A program made the translations under genes and the position numbers. A DNA stretch of 6,785 nucleotides from Spirosoma sp. (GTDB taxonomy: Bacteria; Bacteroidota; Bacteroidia; Cytophagales; Spirosomataceae), in the NCBI GenBank assembly GCA_025351545.1, contig JANXVQ010000926.1, forward strand, positions 1-6,785, given 5' to 3'. The notes under the pieces are model-generated. The model did not search any database. It was not told where the DNA came from and saw only the letters and a list, made by a program, of their open reading frames with translations. Below are positions 1 to 6,274 of this stretch, piece by piece. Position 1 is the first letter of the stretch. Each line of letters opens with the position of its first letter.

Positions 1-1
1 C

Positions 2-421
2 GACGAAATTCTTTGGTTGGATGAAGCGACGAATACACCCGTTGAAATAGCGTTTCTGTCGCGAATCAATGAATTTGTAGTGTATGTCAACCAAACTTGT
101 TATCTGGGCCTGCGCGACTATGAGTTTCACTACGCCCTCTATTCACCCGGCACGTTCTATAAACGCCATCTCGATCGATTTCGGAGCGATTCTCGCCGGA
201 AACTTTCTATTGTCTGCTACCTGAATGCCAACTGGCAGGAAGCCGATGGGGGCCAGTTAGCCCTTTATCTTCCCGGCGCTACCGGCGGCAAAGAACAGCA
301 AATCATCATCTCGCCAATAGCTGGTCGATTGGTGTGTTTCGAGAGTGGCTTACTGGAACATGAGGTGTTGCCTGCTACCCATGAGCGGCTCAGTGTGACA
401 GGTTGGTTGAAAACGGCTTGA
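2..421 (+). CDS. 2-oxoglutarate/Fe(II)-dependent dioxygenase, prolyl 4-hydroxylase/SM-20 type (5' end outside window)
   Basis: The reading frame is open to the left edge (first residues DEILWLDEA), so this is the C-terminal 139 residues of a longer protein; the TTG at 17 is internal, not a start. The fragment covers the double-stranded beta-helix of the 2OG-Fe(II) oxygenase superfamily. The HxD iron-binding pair lies in YKRHLDRF (His at 167-169, Asp at 173-175). The distal iron-binding His is in LLEHEVLP (359-361). The Arg of HERLSVTGW (386-388) is the expected 2-oxoglutarate carboxylate ligand. The segments YLNANW and GGQLALYLP match the strands between these ligands in SM-20/prolyl-hydroxylase-like proteins. 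All catalytic residues are present, so the enzyme looks active. Family members hydroxylate protein or small-molecule side chains using O2 and 2-oxoglutarate in the cytoplasm; the substrate cannot be told from sequence. It is followed by nuoL after a 59-base gap, and a promoter-like sequence in that gap suggests separate transcription. Confidence 0.88.
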   Translation, partial: DEILWLDEATNTPVEIAFLSRINEFVVYVNQTCYLGLRDYEFHYALYSPGTFYKRHLDRFRSDSRRKLSIVCYLNANWQEADGGQLALYLPGATGGKEQQIIISPIAGRLVCFESGLLEHEVLPATHERLSVTGWLKTA

Positions 422-426
422 TAGCG

Positions 427-458
427 TTTGTTTCCATACCATAGAATCGGGATATTTG
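427..458 (+). promoter_or_regulatory. Candidate Bacteroidota-type promoter for nuoLM
   Basis: TTTG at 427-430 is followed after 20 bases by GATATTTG at 451-458. The Bacteroidota primary sigma-factor consensus is TTTG at -33 and TAnnTTTG at -7 with a spacer of roughly 19-21 bases, so only the first T of the -7 box is missing. Transcription would start near 464, giving a leader of about 16 bases before the ATG at 481. The element sits in the only gap between the oxygenase gene and nuoL, where a promoter for the nuoLM pair would be expected. It was found by eye; such short motifs do occur by chance. Confidence 0.42.
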
Positions 459-480
459 CGGCCAATTCTGATTGAAACGA

Positions 481-2388
481 ATGCCCGCCAACTCGTCCCA
501 ACTGCTTCCTGTACTGATGGCTACCCTGCTGGGACTACCCTTTGCGGGGTTTCTGGCGCTAACGGCCACAAATCGGCGGCTGGCTGGACTGCTAGCCATA
601 GGAATAACTGGCGCAGGGCTGGCTATATCTATATTTCTAACAGTCCATCTACCTGAACACCCGCTAACGATACACGCTGATTGGGCAACAATGGCAGGTA
701 TGTCGTTTGATATCAGTTTACGGCTCGATGCGCTCACCACGTTGATGCTGATTCTGGTGCATTTCGTGGCTTTATTGGTACAGATCTATTCAATTTCCTA
801 CCTCCGTGATGAGTCCAAATTATGCCGATATTTTGCTTATCTGCAACTATTTGTCGGCGCAATGCTGGGCATTGTCTTAGCTGGTAATTTGCTGGTAATG
901 TATGCATTCTGGGAATTGGTTGGTCTGGCATCGTATCTGCTTATCGGTTTTTATGCCGAACGACCAGCCTCGTCCAGAGCTGCCCAAAAAGCTTTCCTGA
1001 TGAACCGGGTTGGCGATATAGGGTTTCTCATCGGTATTTTCCTGACGTATTATTATTTCGATACGCTCGATTTTTCGACTTTGGCGGCAAACGGTGCCGG
1101 TATCATTGCACCAACCGCACTAGGACTATGCCTGTTTATGGGGTGCGTTGGTAAATCGGCGCAGTTCCCGTTGCTGACGTGGCTTCCCGATGCAATGGAA
1201 GGCCCCACACCCGTATCGGCTCTGCTCCATGCGGCTACAATGGTTGCCGCCGGAATCTTCCTGTTGGCTCGTATTCACCCGCTTCTCTCACCCAATGCCT
1301 TAGTCGTGATTACAGTCGTGGGCACAATTACAACGCTCTGGGGAGGCTATTCGGCCGTGTTTCAAACCGATATCAAAAAAGTACTGGCCTTTTCTACCGT
1401 CTCGCAATTGGGCTTAATGGTGGCTGCGATGGGAACGGATAACGTGGGCGGAGCAATGTTCCATCTGCTGACACATGCGTTTTTTAAAGCCGGTTTATTC
1501 CTGAGTGCGGGGGCGGTTATTCATGCGGTTCATACGCAGGACATGCGGCAGATGGGCGGCTTGCGAAAAGCGTTGCCAACAACGTTTGTGGCTTATACTG
1601 TATGTGCTGCTGCATTGTCAGGACTGCCGCTCTTTTCCGGATTTTTATCAAAAGAAGCTATTCTTGGCGGTGCCTTTGGTTGGGCCGGTACGCAAAGAAA
1701 TGGCCTGGCCTACATTGTTCCTACGCTACTTTTGCTGTCATCGGGCTTAACAGCTTTCTATATGGCCCGGCAGTGGCGATTAGTTTTCTTTGGTGAATAT
1801 CGTAATGTAGACGTGCCGTTAACGCGGGCGCACGAACCTGACTGGTTAATGCGCGGGCCAGTAGTAATTTTGTCCATATTATCGGTGTGGGTTTGGTTCT
1901 CGGTCAATCCACTTTCGGCGCAGGGTAGTTGGTTCTTTCATATACTGCCAATGAGTAAAGAGCAGGATTTTGGCTGGCTGGCTCCCGTGTCAATTGGGCT
2001 GGTGCTGCTGGGCGGTTGGCTTGGCTTTCGACTGCGTGAGCCAAGAGCTGATTACAGCTACGTTCGCCTTTCGCTTAACTATGGCTTTCTGGATTTTTTC
2101 TATAAAATATTGATTATTAGGCCGGTATTGAGACTGGCAATGATCCTTAACCGTACTGACCAGCGTGTGGTAGATGGTATGGTGAATGGCACGGGTGTCG
2201 CTACTGTTGTGCTGGCACATCTTACCTATGGTTTCGATCGATTAGGCGTTGATGGACTGGTGAACGGCGCGGCCTGGTTGGCAAGCAGGCTGGGACAAGT
2301 AACCCGTTCCTTACAAAACGGTCGGATTCAGTCCTACATTACCGTTGCTGTCGTTGGTTTATTACTGGTACTTTGGTGGTTGCTTTAA
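481..2388 (+). CDS. nuoL: NADH-quinone oxidoreductase subunit L (complex I, NuoL/ND5)
   Basis: Encodes 635 residues from the ATG at 481, close to the usual 610-650. NuoL is the most distal antiporter-like subunit of the complex I membrane arm; it couples NADH:quinone electron transfer to proton export and carries the long lateral helix HL. The protein is strongly hydrophobic throughout. Residues matching the E. coli proton path are all present: Glu145 in FWELVGLASY, Asp179 in NRVGDIGF, Lys225 and His250 in VGKSAQFP and ALLHAATMV, Lys336 in THAFFKA, Lys391 in GFLSKEAI. The C-terminal part after residue 520 (an amphipathic stretch, then a final membrane helix ending VLWWLL) agrees with the HL anchor, which separates true NuoL from Mrp or DabB relatives. 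I chose the ATG at 481 over an in-frame TTG at 472; the ATG at 517 is also possible but would trim the first membrane helix. nuoM follows after 30 bases and is probably cotranscribed. No nuoK precedes it. Confidence 0.96.
   Translation: MPANSSQLLPVLMATLLGLPFAGFLALTATNRRLAGLLAIGITGAGLAISIFLTVHLPEHPLTIHADWATMAGMSFDISLRLDALTTLMLILVHFVALLVQIYSISYLRDESKLCRYFAYLQLFVGAMLGIVLAGNLLVMYAFWELVGLASYLLIGFYAERPASSRAAQKAFLMNRVGDIGFLIGIFLTYYYFDTLDFSTLAANGAGIIAPTALGLCLFMGCVGKSAQFPLLTWLPDAMEGPTPVSALLHAATMVAAGIFLLARIHPLLSPNALVVITVVGTITTLWGGYSAVFQTDIKKVLAFSTVSQLGLMVAAMGTDNVGGAMFHLLTHAFFKAGLFLSAGAVIHAVHTQDMRQMGGLRKALPTTFVAYTVCAAALSGLPLFSGFLSKEAILGGAFGWAGTQRNGLAYIVPTLLLLSSGLTAFYMARQWRLVFFGEYRNVDVPLTRAHEPDWLMRGPVVILSILSVWVWFSVNPLSAQGSWFFHILPMSKEQDFGWLAPVSIGLVLLGGWLGFRLREPRADYSYVRLSLNYGFLDFFYKILIIRPVLRLAMILNRTDQRVVDGMVNGTGVATVVLAHLTYGFDRLGVDGLVNGAAWLASRLGQVTRSLQNGRIQSYITVAVVGLLLVLWWLL
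2170..2268 (+). repeat. Short internal protein repeat VDG(M/L)VNG in the NuoL C-terminal region
   Basis: Two copies of VDGxVNG lie 26 residues apart, at 2170-2190 (VDGMVNG) and 2248-2268 (VDGLVNG). They lie in the C-terminal region of NuoL that follows the antiporter-like core. The two DNA copies differ at several third positions, so this is not a recent duplication. My recollection is that similar VDGxVNG segments occur in other NuoL proteins, so it is likely a family feature of the lateral-helix region. Confidence 0.6.
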
Positions 2389-2418
2389 CGTCAGCCGCTT
2401 GTTGTTGGATACTACCTT

Positions 2419-4098
2419 ATGATTCTTTCGTTACTCATTTTCCTGCCTTTAATTGGCTCATTACTGGTGGCTCTGCTGCCGGAAAGTCAAACGGCTCAAT
2501 GTCGATGGATTGCTCTGATTTTAACGCTGGGCGAAGTTGTGCTGGCAGGCATGGCTTGTGCGGGCTTTGATAAAACGGTTGCGGGTTATCAACTTCTCGA
2601 ACAGGCAAACTGGATTACGTTGCCACTTGGAGGACTGGGTATCGCGTCGATTGATTATCTGGTTGCTGTCGATGGTATTAGCTTGCCTTTGGTCGTGTTA
2701 TCAGCGGTGGTGATGCTAATTGGCGTCGTTTCGTCGTGGTCAATGACGAAACGATTGAAAGCTTACTATTCACTCTACCTGCTGTTGACGGGCAGTATTA
2801 TGGGTTGCTTTTTGGCGCTCGATTTCTTTCTGTTTTTCCTGTTTTTTGAGTTTATGCTCTTGCCGATGTATTTCCTGATCGGCTTGTGGGGTGGCCCACG
2901 TCGGGAGTATGCTTCGATTAAATTTTTTCTTTATACGCTGCTTGGCTCGCTGTTGATTTTGTTGGTCATGATTGGGCTGTATTTGTCGGTCATGGATCCT
3001 GTCAGCACGGCTGTTGCGGCTGGATTGGTTCCTGATCCGTCGGCTGTAACAACCGAAATTGTCCGAAACATTCAAGCGTATCTCCAGAACGGTCAGCTAA
3101 ATCCGGCGTACGTTGTTCACACGTTCGACATGCGTTATCTCTCCGATGGCGGTAATTATCTGCCGAATACTTTTCTTAACCCGGCCTCTGAGCCAATAGT
3201 GTTGGGCTTGCCAGCCCGGATGCTGGCGTTCTGGGCCATTTTTATTGGATTTGCCATTAAGCTGCCCGTTGTGCCATTGCACACCTGGCTACCCGATGCG
3301 CACGTTGAAGCACCTACACCCGTATCGGTGGTTTTGGCTGGCGTATTGCTAAAAATTGGTGGGTACGGGTTCATTCGTATTGTCTGGAATTTCTTTCCTG
3401 ATGGAGCGTCTGAGTATGCGCAGATACTGGCAGGGTTGGGGGTATTGTCGATTGTATACGGGGGATTGACTGCGCTGGCACAAACCGATCTCAAAAAAAT
3501 GATTGCCTATTCGTCGGTATCGCATATGGGCTTTGTGCTACTGGGCGTGGCCTCGCTAACGGCCGAAGGGATCAACGGGGCCGTCTATCAGATGGTGAGC
3601 CACGGTATCCTGTCGGCTATGCTGTTTCTGATTGTGGGCGTTGTTTATGATCGCACGCACGACCGGCGAATTGATTCATATCGGGGACTGATGCAACCTA
3701 TGCCGAAGTACACAACCCTGACCGCAATTGCCTTTTTCGGCTCATTAGGATTGCCGGGATTTTCAGGATTTGTGGGAGAATTGTTCACGCTCATGGGTAG
3801 CTTTCAGTCGGAGTGGCTGCCCGGCTGGCTCACGGCTTTGGCCACAACGGGTATTCTGTTGGCGGCTGCCTATTTCTTGTGGACGTTCCAACGCATGTTT
3901 TTCGGCCCAACCTGGGTACGTCCATTCGAGTCTCAATCCGGCCCAATTTCGGTACTCTCCGATTTGACCGCCCGTGAAAAACTTATGCTGATTCCCCTGG
4001 GAGCAATGGCCTTGATTCTGGGCTTATTTCCAAATCTGGTCTTTAATCTCACGAACGCAACGGTATCGCAGTGGTTGGTGAAGTTTGCGGTGGAGTAA
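2419..4098 (+). CDS. nuoM: NADH-quinone oxidoreductase subunit M (complex I, NuoM/ND4)
   Basis: Encodes 559 residues from the ATG at 2419; E. coli NuoM has 509. It is the second antiporter-like, proton-translocating subunit of the complex I membrane arm, located next to NuoL in the inner membrane. It starts with a membrane helix (MILSLLIFLPLIG) and stays hydrophobic. Proton-path residues are conserved: Glu144 in FFEFMLLPMYF, Lys281 in FAIKLPVVPLHTWLPDAH, Lys312 in LLKIGGYGF, and Glu454 in GFVGELFTLMG. AQTDLKKMIAYSSVSHMGF is the typical antiporter-family block. The Glu144 position equals E. coli NuoM, while the three later residues are all shifted by 47. The extra length is therefore one block between them, placed by hydrophobicity in the stretch from about residue 192 to 262. 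nuoL precedes it by 30 bases. The gene stops 5 bases before the convergent gldG stop, and no nuoN follows. Confidence 0.96.
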   Translation: MILSLLIFLPLIGSLLVALLPESQTAQCRWIALILTLGEVVLAGMACAGFDKTVAGYQLLEQANWITLPLGGLGIASIDYLVAVDGISLPLVVLSAVVMLIGVVSSWSMTKRLKAYYSLYLLLTGSIMGCFLALDFFLFFLFFEFMLLPMYFLIGLWGGPRREYASIKFFLYTLLGSLLILLVMIGLYLSVMDPVSTAVAAGLVPDPSAVTTEIVRNIQAYLQNGQLNPAYVVHTFDMRYLSDGGNYLPNTFLNPASEPIVLGLPARMLAFWAIFIGFAIKLPVVPLHTWLPDAHVEAPTPVSVVLAGVLLKIGGYGFIRIVWNFFPDGASEYAQILAGLGVLSIVYGGLTALAQTDLKKMIAYSSVSHMGFVLLGVASLTAEGINGAVYQMVSHGILSAMLFLIVGVVYDRTHDRRIDSYRGLMQPMPKYTTLTAIAFFGSLGLPGFSGFVGELFTLMGSFQSEWLPGWLTALATTGILLAAAYFLWTFQRMFFGPTWVRPFESQSGPISVLSDLTAREKLMLIPLGAMALILGLFPNLVFNLTNATVSQWLVKFAVE

Positions 4099-4103
4099 GA
4101 AAT

Positions 4104-5771
4104 TTATTGTCCGTATTTCCTGCGTCGAATCACTTGCCAGACAAATCCAGCAAATCCTACTAAAGCCAGGGGGCCAATTAAATTGAGCAACTGCCAGCTG
4201 GTGCGACTGGCATCAACCCGGATTTTGTCTAACGGACGAAGTGTTATGGTTCGGGCGCGGGCCGCAATAACGCCGTTTGGGTCTACTAAATAATCAATGG
4301 CGTTCAGTGCAAAGTCTTTATTGGCAAAGGTATTTCGCGTAAACCGGTCGAAACCAAGTGGATAAGGCGTATTGCGTTTATAATCCACATCGTTCACAAT
4401 CAAGTCACCGTCGGAGCAGATAAGCACGCGTGAGGCTATACCTTCCGCCCGGAAACCAGCCGCCCGTGGATCGCCCGGCAAAATCCGGTTTGCAAACAGC
4501 GACTGGAATCGGCCTTCGAGTAAACAGCCAATAAGTTTGACTCCCTGATTATAGGTTTCAGGGTCTGGTTGCTGGCGGGCTTCGTTGTACGAAATCAGGG
4601 CCGGGGCTTTTAGAACTTGTGTGTAAGGTGAGGTTAACAGCAATGGTGTCTTCTGAATACCCGACGCCCGCACGGTGTCGATTGTGCTGATAAAGCGGCC
4701 TAATACGGCGTCGATATTACGCACGATAGGATTTCCAGAGGTTCCAAAGTTGTTGAGCAGCGGGTAAAATCGCCAGGAAACTAGCTGAATATTAGGTTTA
4801 TCGCCGAGGTTTCCTACATTAAGCGGAATTGGCGCACAGTAAAAATCCTTCACCACATCGCGGTTAAGCCGGATGCCCCACCGGAAAAATAAATCGTCGA
4901 GATTCAGGCTGAGTGGCTGGGCGTATGTGCCCTCGTTTCCAACGCTATCTACTCGCTGTCCATCCACGAAAAACAAGGCTCGGCCCCCGTTCACGACAAA
5001 CTGATCGAGTTTGAAAATCTCCTCTTCAGAAAATGGTTTATCGGGCTTTGGTACGATCATGACATCCAGGCCAGCAATGGGTCCGGGTTTGGTCATGTCG
5101 ATAATAAACAGGTCGTAGTTCTGCTGCACCGACGCCAGTAAATCGGCGAAGCGCGAAGGTGGCACCTGCGTATGACCGTAAAGCAGGCCAACGCGCCGAC
5201 GATTTTCTTTTGTCTGCGTTAATTTCCGAATGGCCGATGCCAGTTGAAACTCTACGCCTTCGTAGGATTGATTCAGCTGTTCCTGGGGGGATGCCGCTTT
5301 GTTGCCTTTTAATAGCTGGACAACTGTTTCCTGACCTTTGTAGGAAACGATAGCACCCGGGAATACTAATTTTTCGGTACGTTTTCCGCTTTCGTTGGCA
5401 AACAGATTGGTTGGTAGTAATCCTCTCTGTTGCAGCTTGTCAATGAGTTTGTTTTTCTCCTCGACGTTGGTAATAAGATCTGGATTGATAAACCGGTAGG
5501 TAATGGACTTATCAGCTCGTGCCCCAAATTCGTCTAATGTTTCACGAACGGCATTCTCGAGCCGTTTGAAAGCAGGGGGGAGGTCGCCCGTCAGATACAC
5601 ATCAATATGAATATCATCGGGCAGGTTGGTGAGCAACGTTTGGGTTGCCTGGGAGAGAGTGTAGCGTTTTTCCTGCGTTAAATCGAGCCGAAAAAAGACG
5701 AATGACGATAAGATGTTGACGGCAAGTAACGCGGTAATAACAAGTAGTGTACGCAGGGAAGCGGGTTTCAT
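4104..5771 (-). CDS. gldG: Gliding-motility ABC-transporter auxiliary protein GldG
   Basis: Encodes 555 residues, near the usual GldG length. It has an N-terminal membrane helix at about 8-27, followed by the signature RLDLTQEKRYTLS (28-40), which is typical of GldG and related ABC-transporter auxiliary proteins. A large extracytoplasmic part follows, matching the ABC-transporter auxiliary domain: IHIDVYLTGDLPPAFKR at 54-70, a glycine-containing core around RRVGLLYGH (192-200), YDLFIIDMTKP at 219-229 and NGGRALFFVDG at 261-271. A second membrane helix at about 526-547 and a basic tail, RRRKYGQ, end the protein. In Flavobacterium, GldA, GldF and GldG form an ABC transporter needed for gliding; many gliding-negative Bacteroidota also carry gldFG, so the gene does not prove motility. 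GldF is normally encoded beside GldG, but here the upstream neighbour is a small unrelated gene and the downstream neighbour is convergent nuoM. The ATG start places the helix correctly. Confidence 0.93.
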   Translation of the reverse strand: MKPASLRTLLVITALLAVNILSSFVFFRLDLTQEKRYTLSQATQTLLTNLPDDIHIDVYLTGDLPPAFKRLENAVRETLDEFGARADKSITYRFINPDLITNVEEKNKLIDKLQQRGLLPTNLFANESGKRTEKLVFPGAIVSYKGQETVVQLLKGNKAASPQEQLNQSYEGVEFQLASAIRKLTQTKENRRRVGLLYGHTQVPPSRFADLLASVQQNYDLFIIDMTKPGPIAGLDVMIVPKPDKPFSEEEIFKLDQFVVNGGRALFFVDGQRVDSVGNEGTYAQPLSLNLDDLFFRWGIRLNRDVVKDFYCAPIPLNVGNLGDKPNIQLVSWRFYPLLNNFGTSGNPIVRNIDAVLGRFISTIDTVRASGIQKTPLLLTSPYTQVLKAPALISYNEARQQPDPETYNQGVKLIGCLLEGRFQSLFANRILPGDPRAAGFRAEGIASRVLICSDGDLIVNDVDYKRNTPYPLGFDRFTRNTFANKDFALNAIDYLVDPNGVIAARARTITLRPLDKIRVDASRTSWQLLNLIGPLALVGFAGFVWQVIRRRKYGQ

Positions 5772-5793
5772 ATGAAAATATAACGAACAACTG

Positions 5794-5840
5794 AACCGAT
5801 ATGGTCTTCCGAACCGCTTCGACAGGCCGGTATATCGGTT
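5794..5840 (-). repeat. Inverted repeat between the small gene and gldG
   Basis: AACCGATAT at 5794-5802 and ATATCGGTT at 5832-5840 are perfect 9-base reverse complements with a 29-base GC-rich spacer. The spacer also contains a short pairing option, ACCG at 5813-5816 with CGGT at 5828-5831. In the minus-strand transcript the stem begins immediately after the TAA of the 82-residue gene and ends 22 bases before the gldG start codon. There is no run of U after it, so it is not a standard intrinsic terminator. It could be an mRNA-processing or attenuation hairpin, or an intergenic palindromic repeat of the genome. Confidence 0.6.
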
Positions 5841-6089
5841 TTAATTCAATCTCAGTTCAGGAATAACCGTCAGATTAATGGTTCTTGCGTCATCCTGAGC
5901 GGCCTGAATCGTGTCAATCTTGTCTGGCGCAATGCCCATTTCTTTCATCAGGCGATATTGGCATACTTCAATGTAAATCAGTCGGGCTACGATCTGACTC
6001 ATTCTGGTATCTTGTTCGTCTTGTCGGGCCAGCAAGTAAGCCGTCTTTACTTCCAGTTCATCAAGCCGTTGTTTGTCGCGGTCAGTCAT
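5841..6089 (-). CDS. Small hypothetical helical protein (82 residues)
   Basis: I do not recognise a family. The product is 82 residues, soluble, with no signal peptide or membrane helix. Residues 4-51 are rich in charged and hydrophobic residues without Pro or Gly and look like one long amphipathic helix, possibly a coiled coil. Hydrophobic positions such as L9, L12, L19, L20, M30, I33, V34, L37, I40, L47 and M51 recur at spacings of 3-4. A single cysteine (C43) is present. A break at GIAPDK is followed by a second short helix and the tail LTVIPELRLN. The ATG at the 6087-6089 end is the clear start. The gene lies between the lptD-like gene and gldG on the same strand, with gaps of 185 and 69 bases, and its stop is followed at once by an inverted repeat. 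The open frame, its typical composition and lack of a competing frame support a real gene; function is unknown. Confidence 0.68.
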   Translation of the reverse strand: MTDRDKQRLDELEVKTAYLLARQDEQDTRMSQIVARLIYIEVCQYRLMKEMGIAPDKIDTIQAAQDDARTINLTVIPELRLN

Positions 6090-6184
6090 AGTCGTTTACG
6101 ATGAGAATTGATGGAGCAAGTTAGTATTTTTTGATTGTCTTTCGCTCAGGCCTTCACGGTTGGGTGTGGAGCGATCTGCTTTTT

Positions 6185-6240
6185 GACAGGATTAGCTCAT
6201 GAAGGTCATGTTTACTTCTGAAAATCTCGCTAATCCTGCC
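6185..6240. repeat. Intergenic inverted repeat downstream of the lptD-like gene
   Basis: CAGGATTAGC at 6187-6196 and GCTAATCCTG at 6229-6238 are perfect 10-base reverse complements with a 32-base spacer. One mismatched pair (A6186 with C6239) is followed by one more G-C pair at the outer edge. GAAG at 6201-6204 can pair with CTTC at 6215-6218 inside the loop. Neither strand has a T-run right after the stem, so a standard terminator is unlikely. The words GACAGGATTA and CTAATCCTG resemble motifs I recall from intergenic repeats in Bacteroidota genomes, so a dispersed palindromic repeat is the preferred reading; that recollection is unverified here. Confidence 0.6.
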
Positions 6241-6259
6241 CGAAATAATAGCCTCAGCA

Positions 6260-6272
6260 CCCTGATTCAGGG
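6260..6272 (-). terminator. Possible weak 3' hairpin after the lptD-like gene
   Basis: The 13-base near-palindrome CCCTGATTCAGGG forms a 5-base GC-rich stem with a three-base loop, two bases after the TAG stop of the lptD-like gene. On the minus strand it is followed by TGCTGAGGCTATTATTTC, which has a few T residues but no solid U-tract. It may stabilise the 3' end or act as a weak terminator together with the larger inverted repeat just beyond it. Confidence 0.3.
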
Positions 6273-6274
6273 CC

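Noticed and set aside
411..429. AAACG/CGTTT stem at the end of the oxygenase gene as a terminator
   Set aside because: It is only 5 base pairs, AT-rich, overlaps the coding end and lacks a clear T-run.
472..480. TTG at 472 as the nuoL start
   Set aside because: It adds only three residues, and an ATG follows in frame at 481; the ATG is preferred as the common start codon.
481..2388. nuoL as a DabB-type or Mrp antiporter subunit instead of complex I
   Set aside because: The C-terminal lateral-helix region is present, the residue spacing follows NuoL, and the next gene is a true nuoM rather than a DUF2309 (DabA) or Mrp partner.
2770..3494. Minus-strand open frames inside nuoM
   Set aside because: Their products look like translations of the opposite strand of a membrane-protein gene (Gln/Arg/Asn-rich), with no domain.
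4099..4119. GAAAT/ATTTC pair between nuoM and gldG as a bidirectional terminator
   Set aside because: A 5-base AT-rich stem with no T-run is too weak to call.
5764..5788. TATATTTT just before gldG as a -7 promoter box
   Set aside because: It lies only a few bases upstream of the ATG, which leaves almost no leader, and there is no well-placed -33 TTTG.
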